A stretch of DNA of 64,000 nucleotides from an uncultured Vibrio sp. (GCF_963675395.1 NZ_OY776222.1:1488001-1552000); one strand, 5' to 3'; counted from the stretch's first letter, positions 45,024 through 53,460 are shown. Notes: a model not told the origin generated them from the letters alone. Numbers and translations are program-made.

Positions 45024-45155
45024 ATGATGAAAATGAAACAAGGAATCGAACAATGGGCCTGGATGATCGGTATCTGGGCTGCAAGTGTTGTCGCACTTGG
45101 TATCGTATCTATGGGTTTTCGACTACTGATGACCGCTGCCGGCCTTAAATCGTAA
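45024..45155 (+). CDS. DUF2474 mini-subunit of the Cio oxidase
   Basis: A 43-aa protein starting at ATG 45024 (or 45027) with one hydrophobic helix WAWMIGIWAASVVALGIVSM and a short tail GFRLLMTAAGLKS. It is the size and location of CydX-type accessory peptides and matches DUF2474 proteins usually found behind cioAB. It should stabilise the oxidase heme site. A terminator follows after about 35 bases. Confidence 0.8.
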   Translation: MMKMKQGIEQWAWMIGIWAASVVALGIVSMGFRLLMTAAGLKS

Positions 45156-45189
45156 AATAGTTTGTGTTGAGTAAGATGCGTTTATCTGT

Positions 45190-45222
45190 CCCCAGTTCCG
45201 ACTTTTGGTTCTGGGGCTTTTT
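45190..45222 (+). terminator. Terminator of the cio operon
   Basis: The stem CCCCAG / CTGGGG with an internal GTTCC/GGTT pairing is followed by CTTTTT. Confidence 0.8.
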
Positions 45223-45515
45223 GTTTGAAAGTGTCATAAGACCAATCTTTCGTCACATTAACTGTGTGATAGAGAAGAACCTGTCCCCTTTTTCAAGCTA
45301 ATTCCCTCATATAAAATCTTCGATTCTGAAGATGTGAACACGAATACGTTGGCCCGCAATAAATCGGGTATTGCTACGCACCTAGAAAACTTAATTGAAC
45401 AGCGTTAGTCTGGTGCGCCCCAAACATTTGTAAAAAATCACGTAACCAATATAGCCCCCGCTCATACCCTGAGTGAGCGCTATTGAGGCTGCATCACCTT
45501 TCAGCAATTGCGTGC
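45223..45515. other. Region left of the response-regulator relic
   Basis: Nearly 300 bases without a gene of its own. A plus-strand frame ending at about 45408 reads SYKIFDSEDVNTNTLARNKS as the last part of something I do not recognise, and a minus-strand frame continues the relic past its poly-C tract. Nothing here could be assigned. Confidence 0.4.
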
Positions 45516-45837
45516 TTAATTGCGATATAAAATTGTTATCACTTCCTGGAGCAGAAAAAAGAATCCCCCCCCATTAACAATAATTACACCCACATTCGGG
45601 TGCCTCTCTACTATCAGCTTCAGAAGCACATCTCCGGAGATATGAGGCATATTAAGATCAAGTAATACTAACTCAATATCCGGGTTCTGTTCGATCAGCG
45701 TCATAACTTCACGGCTGTGGCTGGTCTGATAAAGATGAGTGATACCCCCGCGCCTCTCCAGAGCCAGTGACAGACTACGGATAAATGCACGCTCATCGTC
45801 CACAAGCAGGATACCGAATTTGGGATAGAGGGAGTTG
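45516..45837 (-). pseudogene. Truncated response-regulator receiver domain
   Basis: The minus strand reads YPKFGILLVDDERAFIRSLS, then DIELVLLDLNMPHISGDVLL with the phosphoryl Asp, and RHPNVGVIIVNGG, before running into unrelated residues and a stop. Receiver similarity ends exactly at a run of eight G on this strand (eight C, 45565-45572 on the plus strand). The end of the domain (conserved Lys) is missing and no in-frame start is obvious upstream, so this is a fragment. Its upstream neighbour is a truncated solute-binding domain. Confidence 0.75.
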
Positions 45838-46101
45838 CTACTTGCCAGTGTTTTTTAGTATTGCAAGTCCTTCATTAAACTGAGCCAAAAGTGCATCATT
45901 GCCTTTTAAAACACCGTACCCATAACGCTGAGAATCGAATAACTGCCCTACGGGCTCGATATTGGAAAATGCGAGTTCTTTACCAAGATAAGGGCCAGGT
46001 AAGTTGGCAACAATAGCATAATCATGTTTTCCGGATGCCAGAAGTCTAAGCGCAGCAACATGTGTATCTACATAGATAAATTCTGCTTGCTGGTGCAGAG
46101 C
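45838..46101 (-). pseudogene. C-terminal fragment of a family 3 solute-binding protein
   Basis: The minus strand reads EFIYVDTHVAALRLLASGKH, DYAIVANLPGPYLGKELAFS, and FDSQRYGYGVLKGNDALLAQ, ending KNTGK and stop TAG: the last third of a periplasmic solute-binding domain of the ABC/hybrid-kinase type. The N-terminal two thirds are missing and an in-frame stop precedes it. Just past its end starts the truncated response regulator. A deletion between the sensor and receiver parts of a two-component hybrid sensor would explain both. Confidence 0.75.
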
Positions 46102-46244
46102 CTAGTGAATGGAAATAAGATGTAGTCATCTAATTCAAAGAAATGCTACCTCCACTCTTAGAGAATTACCCTATGGCATTAAAGATCCAATGCTTAAGTT
46201 GTGAATAACCTTCATCTTATTGTTAATATTTGGGTGCAACATAC

Positions 46245-46263
46245 TGTAATGATTATCACTAAA
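46245..46263. promoter_or_regulatory. Fur-box-like site before the DUF2946 gene
   Basis: TGTAATGATTATCACTAAA matches 13 of 19 bases of the Fur consensus and lies 36 bases before the start codon. Iron-responsive control of the DUF2946/PepSY pair is inferred. Confidence 0.45.
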
Positions 46264-46299
46264 AGCTATAATCATGAGCTAAACATAAAGAGTGTTATT

Positions 46300-46647
46300 A
46301 TGATCCCGCAACGTGCTTTTCACCATTTGATGCTGATACTCAGTCTGTTGTGCTGGTTGTTAGTTTCGATCATGCCAGTGCTAAACGCACACAGTAATGT
46401 TGCAGGAGTTTGGACGACACTCTGTACCATCAATGGTTTTGAACTGGTCAAAGTTGAAGATGGCAAACCGCAAACTCAGCACAGTAAACCGTGTCCGTTT
46501 GCTTATTTCTCCAATTTTCATACTACAGAGCTTCTACCTACACTAATTCCAATTCGACAAACGACAGCACAAACTAATGGTTACACTTTTTTGGCTCTAA
46601 GTGCCCGTTTTGAAAGTGCTATCCCACGAGCACCTCCTGTGGCTTAA
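46300..46647 (+). CDS. DUF2946-family secreted protein
   Basis: A 115-aa protein from ATG 46300. After a hydrophobic leader HHLMLILSLLCWLLVSIMPV (signal or anchor), it contains TLCTINGFELVKVED and SKPCPFAYF: two cysteines near His and Phe residues, as in DUF2946 proteins. The family often lies next to PepSY or heme/copper uptake genes, as here (next gene). Function not established. The Fur-type site suggests an iron link. Confidence 0.7.
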   Translation: MIPQRAFHHLMLILSLLCWLLVSIMPVLNAHSNVAGVWTTLCTINGFELVKVEDGKPQTQHSKPCPFAYFSNFHTTELLPTLIPIRQTTAQTNGYTFLALSARFESAIPRAPPVA

Positions 46648-46810
46648 CTTAATTACTTACCCAATAACAATAAAACCATTAGTAAAGTCACACGCTCATA
46701 TCCCATTCATTTCCTTGTGAAGCTGTAACAGTGTTCGCTACAGATCGTTTAAGGAGTGGATTGCTTTTTATCTAAAGGGATTATGTGCATTCAAAAAAGG
46801 AAGAAACACG

Positions 46811-48223
46811 TTGAGTACAGTTACTAAACCTCAACCGACACATGCTGCGCGTCGTAAAACCCTCTATTTTCTCACTTGGCGTTGGCATTTTTATGCAGGG
46901 CTCTATGTTGTGCCTTTCATGTTAATGCTGGCAATAACAGGCTTAGTTATGTTGTTTGATGATGAAATTGAGCAAATTCGTTACGCAGAGTTGTTGAAAG
47001 TGACGCCACAATCACAAGTTATGCCAGTATCTCACCAACTGACAGCAGTGAAAGAGGCATATCCAGATACGCAAGTTACTCAATTTATCCCCGCAACTCA
47101 GTCTGATTCAGCTAACCGCTTTTCGGTGCTTCTTGCAGATGGCTCTACCCGTTTTGTAACAGTCAATCCCTATTCTGCGGAAGTTTTAGGGGCGATTGAT
47201 CGCAGTGAAAGTTGGTATGAGTTGGCTAACAACATTCACAGTACCTTAATGATTGGCGACTTAGGCGATTATTTGATCGAAGTAGCTGCAAGTTTGGGGA
47301 TGATTTTGCTGGTAAGTGGTCTCTACTTATGGCTGCCAGTGGATAATGCGCGTAAATCGGGATTTCTTAGAGTCCGAGTGAGAAGTGGGGCGAGAGTTTT
47401 CTGGCGAGACCTGCACGCTAACTTGGGAGGAATCCTCTCATTGGTATTGTTGTTTTTCCTTGTTTCAGGTCTTGCTTGGACTGGTATTTGGGGAGGGAAA
47501 CTGGTGCAGGCATGGAACACTTTTCCGACTTACTACACTTGGGGTGAAAAGCCGCAATCGGAGCTGACGCATGCTGACTTAAACCACGGTTCAGAAAAAG
47601 AGATGCCGTGGAACTTGGAACAAACGCCAGTACCGCAATCTCATCATCATGGTGGCGAGCAGGAAATGGTCTCGACCAATGCGACCTTTGGCATTGATCA
47701 AGTGATAGCTCAGGCCAAAGTTCTTGGTTTTACGCAGTACCGTGTTGCCTTTCCTCGCGGGGAAACGGGTGTTTACACTGTTTCCGCTAATACTATGGCG
47801 GGAGATATTATCGATCCGCGTGATGATCGCACTGCACATTTTGACCAGTATACTGGTGAACTGATTATCGAGGTCACTTGGAAAGACTACTCGCCATTCG
47901 CTAAAGCAATGGCAGCGGGTACTTCGCTACACCAAGGCGACCTCAGCCTATGGAACAAGGTTTCCAATATGCTGTTTTGTGTCGCCTTCGCTTTTGTATC
48001 TATCACGGGAGTGATCATGTGGTGGCTGCGTCGACCAACGGGGCAAGGACGCCTAGGTGTGCCTCCTCGATTTGAACAAGATGGGATATGGATAGCGGGC
48101 TTAGCCACTTTAACGGTGATTAGTGTGATATTCCCACTGGCAGGTGCAACCATTGTACTGGCTCTAATGCTTGACTGGTTACTGGTAAGCCGAATAACCA
48201 AACTGAAGATCGCTTTCAGTTAA
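46811..48223 (+). CDS. PepSY domain membrane protein (ferric-reductase-like)
   Basis: Membrane protein of 470 aa with PepSY-associated helices. The start is TTG 46811 with AGGAAG 7 bases upstream. The N-terminal WRWHFYAGLYVVPFMLMLAI and the later NIHSTLMIGDLGDYLIEVAA, ARVFWRDLHANLGGILSLVL and ISLHQGDLSLWNKV-type helices carry conserved His residues (heme or metal ligands). A His-rich loop SHHHGGEQEM is inserted in the middle. Relatives are often annotated as iron-uptake or siderophore reductases. The pairing with DUF2946 and a Fur-like site support iron use, which remains inference. Confidence 0.82.
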   Translation: MSTVTKPQPTHAARRKTLYFLTWRWHFYAGLYVVPFMLMLAITGLVMLFDDEIEQIRYAELLKVTPQSQVMPVSHQLTAVKEAYPDTQVTQFIPATQSDSANRFSVLLADGSTRFVTVNPYSAEVLGAIDRSESWYELANNIHSTLMIGDLGDYLIEVAASLGMILLVSGLYLWLPVDNARKSGFLRVRVRSGARVFWRDLHANLGGILSLVLLFFLVSGLAWTGIWGGKLVQAWNTFPTYYTWGEKPQSELTHADLNHGSEKEMPWNLEQTPVPQSHHHGGEQEMVSTNATFGIDQVIAQAKVLGFTQYRVAFPRGETGVYTVSANTMAGDIIDPRDDRTAHFDQYTGELIIEVTWKDYSPFAKAMAAGTSLHQGDLSLWNKVSNMLFCVAFAFVSITGVIMWWLRRPTGQGRLGVPPRFEQDGIWIAGLATLTVISVIFPLAGATIVLALMLDWLLVSRITKLKIAFS

Positions 48224-48244
48224 ATTGAAAAGCACGCAACAAAT

Positions 48245-48273
48245 AGAAAGGCCAGATTTTATCTGGCCTTTCT
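48245..48273 (+). terminator. Hairpin after the PepSY gene
   Basis: AGAAAGGCCAGAT and its exact complement enclose a three-base loop, 22 bases after the stop. No long T run follows. Confidence 0.75.
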
Positions 48274-48442
48274 AGCACACACGAATACTAATTAAATTTA
48301 TATTAGTTGCCGGCATAAAATATAGTTTGAGCGGAACCAACAAAGTCTGATCACAGAGCCCTGTAGTAGTCTCGACTGCGCAAGAGGTAACCCATTTGTC
48401 TTCGACATAGTACACGTCGTCAAATATTTGAAAGGACTCAAA

Positions 48443-49018
48443 CTACTTTAGTCGACTTGCTAGCCTTGATGTTTTTTCAAGCCAAGCTTGTCTTGTTTCA
48501 GAGTTAGAACCTATAACTGGTCCAAAGTACGTTACAGAACGATTTTTGATACCTGAAAAGTCGAGAATGGCCTTTTTTACATGCTTGTAGATTATATTTC
48601 CTTTAACGTACTTATACCAAAATGGAGGCGTGTCTAATGTGACAATTAGCTCTGAACTACGACCCGATAATAGCTTTTCTGGAAAAGGCTTACCTTTAAC
48701 ATATCTAAATGCAAAATTGGGCAGAAATACTCTGTCTATTAATCCCTTGAACTTCGCTGGTAAAGAACCCCACCACACAGGTGTGACAATAACAATATGA
48801 TCAGACCAAAGAACTAGCTCTTGAAACTTCTGTAAATCGGGTTCTAAGGATTGCACATGGTCATAGCCGTGATCCAAACTCATTTCAAAATTCATGTCAC
48901 TTATATGGATTCGTTTAACTTCATGCCCTTGTGCAGAAGTTTCTGCGTAAATATTAGTTATGGACGCACAGAAACTTTCTCGTTTTGGGTTTGCATTTAT
49001 GACCAGTACTTTTCTCAT
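48443..49018 (-). CDS. Flavodoxin-like NAD(P)H oxidoreductase
   Basis: FMN-dependent quinone/nitro-type reductase of the flavodoxin-2 (KefF/MdaB/YwrO) family, 191 aa. The N-terminal MRKVLVINANPKRESFCASI is the FMN phosphate-binding part and VTPVWWGSLPAKFKGLIDRV supports the NAD(P)H-quinone oxidoreductase assignment. It lies downstream of a MerR-type gene on the same strand with a 44-base gap and is probably regulated by it. Such pairs often respond to electrophiles or quinones. Confidence 0.85.
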   Translation of the reverse strand: MRKVLVINANPKRESFCASITNIYAETSAQGHEVKRIHISDMNFEMSLDHGYDHVQSLEPDLQKFQELVLWSDHIVIVTPVWWGSLPAKFKGLIDRVFLPNFAFRYVKGKPFPEKLLSGRSSELIVTLDTPPFWYKYVKGNIIYKHVKKAILDFSGIKNRSVTYFGPVIGSNSETRQAWLEKTSRLASRLK

Positions 49019-49062
49019 TACGTGAAATCCTTGTTTGTGAAAAGTACAGTCTAAAGTCTGAC

Positions 49063-49434
49063 CTATGGGTCAGAGTCAACCCTTTGAATACAAATATCAA
49101 TTGATTTACGATATTGTTCAATTCGATTTCTTTGCTCTCTCAGCTGTTGAATTTGAAGCTCAACTTCTTTTTGTTTTTCAGTCAGGAAATCTCTGACAGT
49201 TGGCCAATCGAAGCTGCCTTTTTCGTCTTTTAAATCTACCATTTCTGAAAGTTTGATCCCTAGAGTCTGAGCCTCTTTGATTATTTTTATCAGGCTTACA
49301 TTAGTTTCAGTGTAAACTCGGTACTTTCCTGAACGAGAAACGTTCAGTAGACCTAAAGACTCATATAGCCGAATAGCTCTCTGAGTTGCACCAGCTAATT
49401 CAGCTGCTTCTTTTATATACACATCAACCTCCAC
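49063..49434 (-). CDS. MerR-family regulator
   Basis: A 123-aa regulator with the HTH EAAELAGATQRAIRLYESLG and the winged region YRVYTETNVSLIKII, followed by a coiled-coil dimer helix (EVELQIQQLREQRNRIEQYR). No cysteine-rich metal site is present. It precedes the flavodoxin-like reductase and ends within the accessory region left of the IS element. The first about 25 bases upstream of the start come straight from the CTAACG half of the split attC site. Confidence 0.85.
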   Translation of the reverse strand: MEVDVYIKEAAELAGATQRAIRLYESLGLLNVSRSGKYRVYTETNVSLIKIIKEAQTLGIKLSEMVDLKDEKGSFDWPTVRDFLTEKQKEVELQIQQLREQRNRIEQYRKSIDICIQRVDSDP

Positions 49435-49527
49435 TTACTGACTAACTAAGCAACTAACGAATGACATGGATTCCCCCTCCCGAGGATCGACCACACTTAG
49501 GTGGTACTTATTTGCACTGGAGGCACC

Positions 49528-50553
49528 ATGTCTGATTATTCTTATTTTGGCGGTATCGACTTAGCTAAAAATCACTTCAGTATTCATGTCGTTGACTCAC
49601 AAGGTAAAGTCATCCTGCATAAATCCGTTACCCGCTCTAAGCTACTGCCTACATTAGCAAATATGCCACCTATGCGTATAGGCTTAGAAGCGTGCGGTGG
49701 AGCGCATTACTGGGCAAGGACACTCCATGGACTTGGCCATGATGCTCGCATCATGGCGGTTAAGTATGTCGTCCCACACCGTACAAAAGGTAAAAATGAC
49801 CTCAATGATGCGGCTTCTATTTGCCAAGCTGTACAACACTCATCTACCCGCTTCGTACCCGTAAAATCCCCTGAGCAACAAGCCATTTTGTCGGTGCACC
49901 GTATGAGAGAACATTGGGTTCGTGAGCGAACTGCTTTAATGAACCGTATCCGAGCGCTACTTTCCGAATTCGGACTAATCATACCTGTTGGACGCTCATC
50001 GCTGATGAAGCAAGTTCCCCTCATGCTCGAAGACGCCGAAAACGAACTGCCTCATTTAGCCAGAACGGCGATTGCTGACGCTTACCATCATCTTGAAGCG
50101 TTAAACCAACGTATTGCTGACACAGAACAGGTCTTCGATGCTTTTGCTAAAGTCAGTGACAATGTTCAGCGGATTATGAAGGTGAGAGGCATTGGCCCTC
50201 AAACCGCTACGGCGATACTAGCGTCGATAGGGAGTGGCTCTCAGTTCGACAAGAGCCGAGATTTCTCTGCCTGGCTAGGGTTAGTCCCAAAACAATATTC
50301 AACTGGCGGTAAACCAAGGTTAGGCAGAATCACCAAGCATGGTGATAAATATCTACGAACTTTGCTCGTTCATGGTGCCCGAACGGTTATGGCAAACTTG
50401 GGAGATAAACAAGATAGGTTGAGTCAGTGGTGTCGCAGTATTCTTGAACGTCGGGGCATGAACCGAGCCATCGTGGCTCTGGCTGCAAAGAATGCCCGAA
50501 TCATCTGGTCACTACTGCACAACCAAACAGAATACGAGAATTACGCTGCTTAA
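49528..50553 (+). CDS. IS110-family (IS1111 group) transposase
   Basis: DEDD-type transposase of 341 aa from ATG 49528, after GGAGGC. The N-terminal catalytic domain starts FGGIDLAKNHFSIHVVDSQG with the first acidic residue; GLEACGGAHYWARTLHGLGH follows and NDLNDAASICQAV comes next. The C-terminal transposase_20 domain has MKVRGIGPQTATAILASIGS, FSAWLGLVPKQYSTGGKPRL and a serine-containing LRTLLVHGARTVM. Both domains are intact, so the element may still move. It needs a guide RNA from the adjacent non-coding end. Confidence 0.93.
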   Translation: MSDYSYFGGIDLAKNHFSIHVVDSQGKVILHKSVTRSKLLPTLANMPPMRIGLEACGGAHYWARTLHGLGHDARIMAVKYVVPHRTKGKNDLNDAASICQAVQHSSTRFVPVKSPEQQAILSVHRMREHWVRERTALMNRIRALLSEFGLIIPVGRSSLMKQVPLMLEDAENELPHLARTAIADAYHHLEALNQRIADTEQVFDAFAKVSDNVQRIMKVRGIGPQTATAILASIGSGSQFDKSRDFSAWLGLVPKQYSTGGKPRLGRITKHGDKYLRTLLVHGARTVMANLGDKQDRLSQWCRSILERRGMNRAIVALAAKNARIIWSLLHNQTEYENYAA

Positions 50554-50809
50554 GTTAACACTAACTCAAGCAGCGTAACGAGAACACACCCACCGGGTCA
50601 CTGCAGACGCAATGGATGGAGATAGGTTAAGACCACTTGCGGAGAGCCTGTTAATGCGGCGGACATACCAAATGTCATCTAACGAATAAGGCACCGCAGT
50701 CGCGCAACGTCATCAGGGTCACAACGTATGCGAATCGTTGATATAAAGACCGAATGTAGAGCGGCAGTCCAAAACCCATCACTTGAAGTTTAGCGGATGT
50801 TTGACAACC
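50554..50809 (+). ncRNA. Putative seekRNA/bridge RNA region of the IS element
   Basis: Non-coding end of about 256 bases between transposase and right inverted repeat. In the IS1111 group the guide RNA comes from this side. It holds CTAACGAAT (50679-50687), identical to the left junction of the insertion (49454-49462), and CCTGTTAA (50647-50654), identical to the right target (50827-50834). The two matches are 25 bases apart and in the same order-reversed relation to the target. RNA ends and structure were not determined. Confidence 0.6.
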
Positions 50810-50898
50810 GGGGGAATCCATGTAGCCCTGTTAAGGGGTGAACAACGCATAGTATAAATGCCACGCGTTTTGAATCCCTCTTGAAGCGTTTATTATGT

Positions 50899-51309
50899 TT
50901 AATGTTTGATTGCAGCTGCAATACTTCTAATACAACGTATTGCTGATTCACTTACACCTGACAATTGATAGAAACCAAGTATGACACCTAGATATCGCTC
51001 ACAATGAGCTTCAACTCCTTGTGAAAGAAGTAGCCTGTACAACTGCTCGCCTTCATCTCGCAGCGGGTCAAATTCAGCCGTGATAATTAATGTTGGCGGT
51101 AAACCTTGAAAATCTTGTCTTGACAATAAATTGAGTTCTGATTCACAAGACAAGCGCTCTGAGTTACCCACATACAGCTGAAAGCCAGAAAGTAACATTT
51201 GAGCAGTGATAATATAATCTGTTCCGTTTTCCTGGTAACTCTCTGACTCCCCGTTTGGATCAACCATAGGATCGACTTCTTTGTCGCAAGTGCAAAAATT
51301 ACGTATCAT
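50899..51309 (-). pseudogene. Decayed alpha/beta hydrolase cassette gene
   Basis: A 136-aa frame equal to the C-terminal half of an acetyl-esterase/lipase-type hydrolase (hormone-sensitive lipase family): GLPPTLIITAEFDPLRDEGE holds the catalytic Asp region. The nucleophile GDSAG part is absent because the frame starts too late, and the expected VIHGF histidine motif reads VILGF, so the catalytic His is lost. The attC site lies immediately after its stop on the same strand, so it was the cassette gene and is now non-functional. Confidence 0.75.
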
Positions 51310-51524
51310 CTTTCTCGAATTCCTTTCTGATTATTTTCCGCAGATCTGCTGAGCGCCATAACGCAGATTTCCACTAGACGTAAACTTTACCTTTCAGATA
51401 TAGAACGCCTTTGCCCGAGATACCAAGTCATAACTTTCAAATTTAGAAGTTACAACTACATACAAAAGTGCGAGTTGTTTCAACTCATAAGTGTCTTAGC
51501 TAAGGCTACACATACAAGCCATTA

Positions 51525-52157
51525 CTACAAATATCCTGTAAACAAAGTTACACCAAAGAAAATGAGAACTATGCCAGCCACTCTTTCCACGATGTGTATG
51601 CCCGCTTTTAAGTGTTTCTGAATTCGAGGACGACAGATAGCAGTTGCAATGAATAAGTCCCAAAGCAAGACGGCCAGAAACATCCACACCCCACAAGAGA
51701 CCTGCTGAATCAACGTAACGTCATTTCCTAAAATCACGGTCATTAAACTCATATAGAACAGTGCATTCTTAGGGTTGAGTAGTGCGGAATTTAATCCAAG
51801 AAGCAGTTGGTTCAATGCTGATGGGACTTGTACATGTTCTGTTTCCAATAACGAATCAGTTTGTTTGCTTCTTAATAACTTCTGACCAATCCAAAAAAGG
51901 TAAATAGCCCCTAATACCTCAACTATTTTAAATACAATTTGATTCTCACGGATATTTGCCCAACCGAATATCACCAACGCGATATAAATTGCATTTCCTA
52001 GAGCAATACCAAGACAGATAAACCGACTCCCGAGCAATCTATGACGGATTGCATGAGCAATAATTAAGAAAAAATCCTGTCCAGGACTCAACAGAGCGAC
52101 GAAATGAGCTAGTGCTAGTGCAGGGAAAGCAGCAGGGAAAAGGATTGAAAGCGACAT
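51525..52157 (-). CDS. LysE/RhtB-family amino acid exporter
   Basis: Exporter of 210 aa with about five to six hydrophobic helices and the LysE family motif FVALLSPGQDFFLIIAHAIR near residue 20, then GSRFICLGIALGNAIY. It likely exports an amino acid or a related small compound through the inner membrane. An AraC regulator gene lies 49 bases upstream on the same strand, an arrangement common for this exporter family. Confidence 0.86.
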   Translation of the reverse strand: MSLSILFPAAFPALALAHFVALLSPGQDFFLIIAHAIRHRLLGSRFICLGIALGNAIYIALVIFGWANIRENQIVFKIVEVLGAIYLFWIGQKLLRSKQTDSLLETEHVQVPSALNQLLLGLNSALLNPKNALFYMSLMTVILGNDVTLIQQVSCGVWMFLAVLLWDLFIATAICRPRIQKHLKAGIHIVERVAGIVLIFFGVTLFTGYL

Positions 52158-52206
52158 AAACAGTTACCTATAGCCAAATTTGTTTTCAAACTATAGGTTT
52201 TCTAAC

Positions 52207-53061
52207 TTAGTATTTATTGTCGAAAATTGACGTTACCTGCTGGTATTGTCGTGGCGTTGAAGCTGTATAGTTAACAAACGTACGATGAAGTTGGCTTTGA
52301 TCAGAGAAACCCACTTCTGCCGCCACATCAACGATACTCATTCCGCGTTTTAGTAAAATCTTCGCTTTTTCAACACGACTATTGTTTACAAATGACTTCG
52401 GCGTTATTCCAAGGTGCTTTTTAAAAATACGGATTAATGTCTCTTTTGGTCTCCCGAACTCTTTTGAAACAGCGTCAAGAGATGGTGCACAAGCTATGTC
52501 TTGCAAAAGTCGATTCCTTAGCTTACAGACCAACTCACTTTCGTCTTCATGTTCACTTATTGGGACACAGTAACGGCTGACTAAATTGAATAAATAACTC
52601 TGAACCTCTATGGCAGCGTGGTGAGACCCTTTATTTAACAGTAAAAGAATTAGATCAGATAAATTGACATCACTTTCCGTAGCAAAAAATAAATTTAGAT
52701 CACAACTGTATTTCGTTATCTCACATCCATATAACTTCGATAGCACGTTACAACACCATACATTGTCGATATATAGCATGTGATAGCTGCGAGACATCCC
52801 TCCTATAGGATTACAGGCGTGCACCATGTTAGGTTCTATCAGAATTATGTCCCCTTTTTTAAGGACAACCTTTCCATCTGGCATCGTTAATTGGGTTATT
52901 CCCGATTCAATGATTCCAAGTGACAATTCAGAATGGCTGTGAGCTTTATAACTCTGTGTACTGTTGTAAGTCGTTCTGATCGTCAGATATGGAATAATCT
53001 TGCTACTCCAAAAGTGCTGATTAACGTCACGAACAGTGTCTGTCACAGAACTAAACTCCAA
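52207..53061 (-). CDS. AraC-family regulator with cupin sensor domain
   Basis: A 284-aa regulator. Residues about 25-110 form the cupin-like sensor (AHSHSELSLGIIESGITQLT, GDIILIEPNMVHACNPIGG) and the end is a complete HTH_18: DAVSKEFGRPKETLIRIFKK and MSIVDVAAEVGFSDQSQLHR, with SQLHRTFVNYTASTPRQYQQ at the C-terminus. It is upstream of the LysE exporter on the same strand and probably regulates it in response to the exported substrate. Confidence 0.88.
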   Translation of the reverse strand: MEFSSVTDTVRDVNQHFWSSKIIPYLTIRTTYNSTQSYKAHSHSELSLGIIESGITQLTMPDGKVVLKKGDIILIEPNMVHACNPIGGMSRSYHMLYIDNVWCCNVLSKLYGCEITKYSCDLNLFFATESDVNLSDLILLLLNKGSHHAAIEVQSYLFNLVSRYCVPISEHEDESELVCKLRNRLLQDIACAPSLDAVSKEFGRPKETLIRIFKKHLGITPKSFVNNSRVEKAKILLKRGMSIVDVAAEVGFSDQSQLHRTFVNYTASTPRQYQQVTSIFDNKY

Positions 53062-53460
53062 TCTAACTATCTAGTTATCGTATTCCACTGAGTTGTTTTG
53101 CGCAACAATCAAGGCCGAAGTCGTCATATAAAAACATGGACTGCCATTAGAAAAAGTCGGGAAAACTTTCAACAAACGAAACTACCACTTCCATTGCGCA
53201 AACTTGCAATGGGGCAAAGGCATGTTAGCGATAATCGGTTCACGTTCTACTATGTAATTTGGCCGAGGAAAAGTGACAAACTTTAAGTAAATGATCAGAC
53301 TTCATTGTAACAAAACAAACTATATTGTCTTTAGACATCGGATTATTAAATGAAAAGGTTGGGTCTCGCCCACGCTGTCTTTTTCAATTTTACTGACAGA
53401 GAACACAGCAGCTATCTGCACCAAATTATCAGTACGATTAGCTGCTGTGAGGTCACTCAG
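53062..53460. other. Intergenic region between AraC and chemoreceptor genes
   Basis: About 400 bases without a supported gene. A 62-codon frame at 53098 has no ribosome site or family. Near the right end an 11-base stem ACAGCAGCTA-like pair (53404-53414 with 53439-53449) lies behind the chemoreceptor stop, without a T run, and may end that transcript. Confidence 0.5.

Larger units (their letters stand above)
49460..50825 (+). mobile_element. IS1111-group insertion sequence in an attC site
   Basis: About 1.36 kb. It carries one transposase gene and the sub-terminal inverted repeats ATGGATTCCCCC (49466-49477) and GGGGGAATCCAT (50810-50821), lying 6 and 4 bases inside the deduced ends. The element interrupts an attC site, and joining the flanks restores CTAACG-CCCTGTTAAGGGG. 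No target duplication is seen, as expected for the IS110 family. Known IS1111-attC elements insert this way into gene-cassette attC sites. Confidence 0.85.
49454..50897 (-). repeat. VCR-like attC recombination site, split by the IS element
   Basis: The attC site of a gene cassette, in minus orientation. Its arms are CTAACG (49454-49459) and, after the IS, CCCTGTTAAGGGG...AACGCATA...GCCACGCGTT...CCCTCTTGAAGCGTTTATTAT (50826-50897). On the minus strand these read AAACGCTTCAAGAGGGATT, AACGCGTGGC, TATGCGTTG, CCCCTTAACAGGGC and GTTAG, like Vibrio VCR sites but with a shorter middle (about 79 bases without the IS). It follows the decayed hydrolase gene on the same strand, as expected for a cassette. 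Confidence 0.8.

Noticed and set aside
49435..49460. Second attC site on the MerR side of the IS
   Set aside because: Only the CTAACG arm is present there, which is accounted for as the other half of the split site.
53098..53286. 62-codon frame between AraC and chemoreceptor genes
   Set aside because: It has no ribosome site or family, and the region is likely non-coding.
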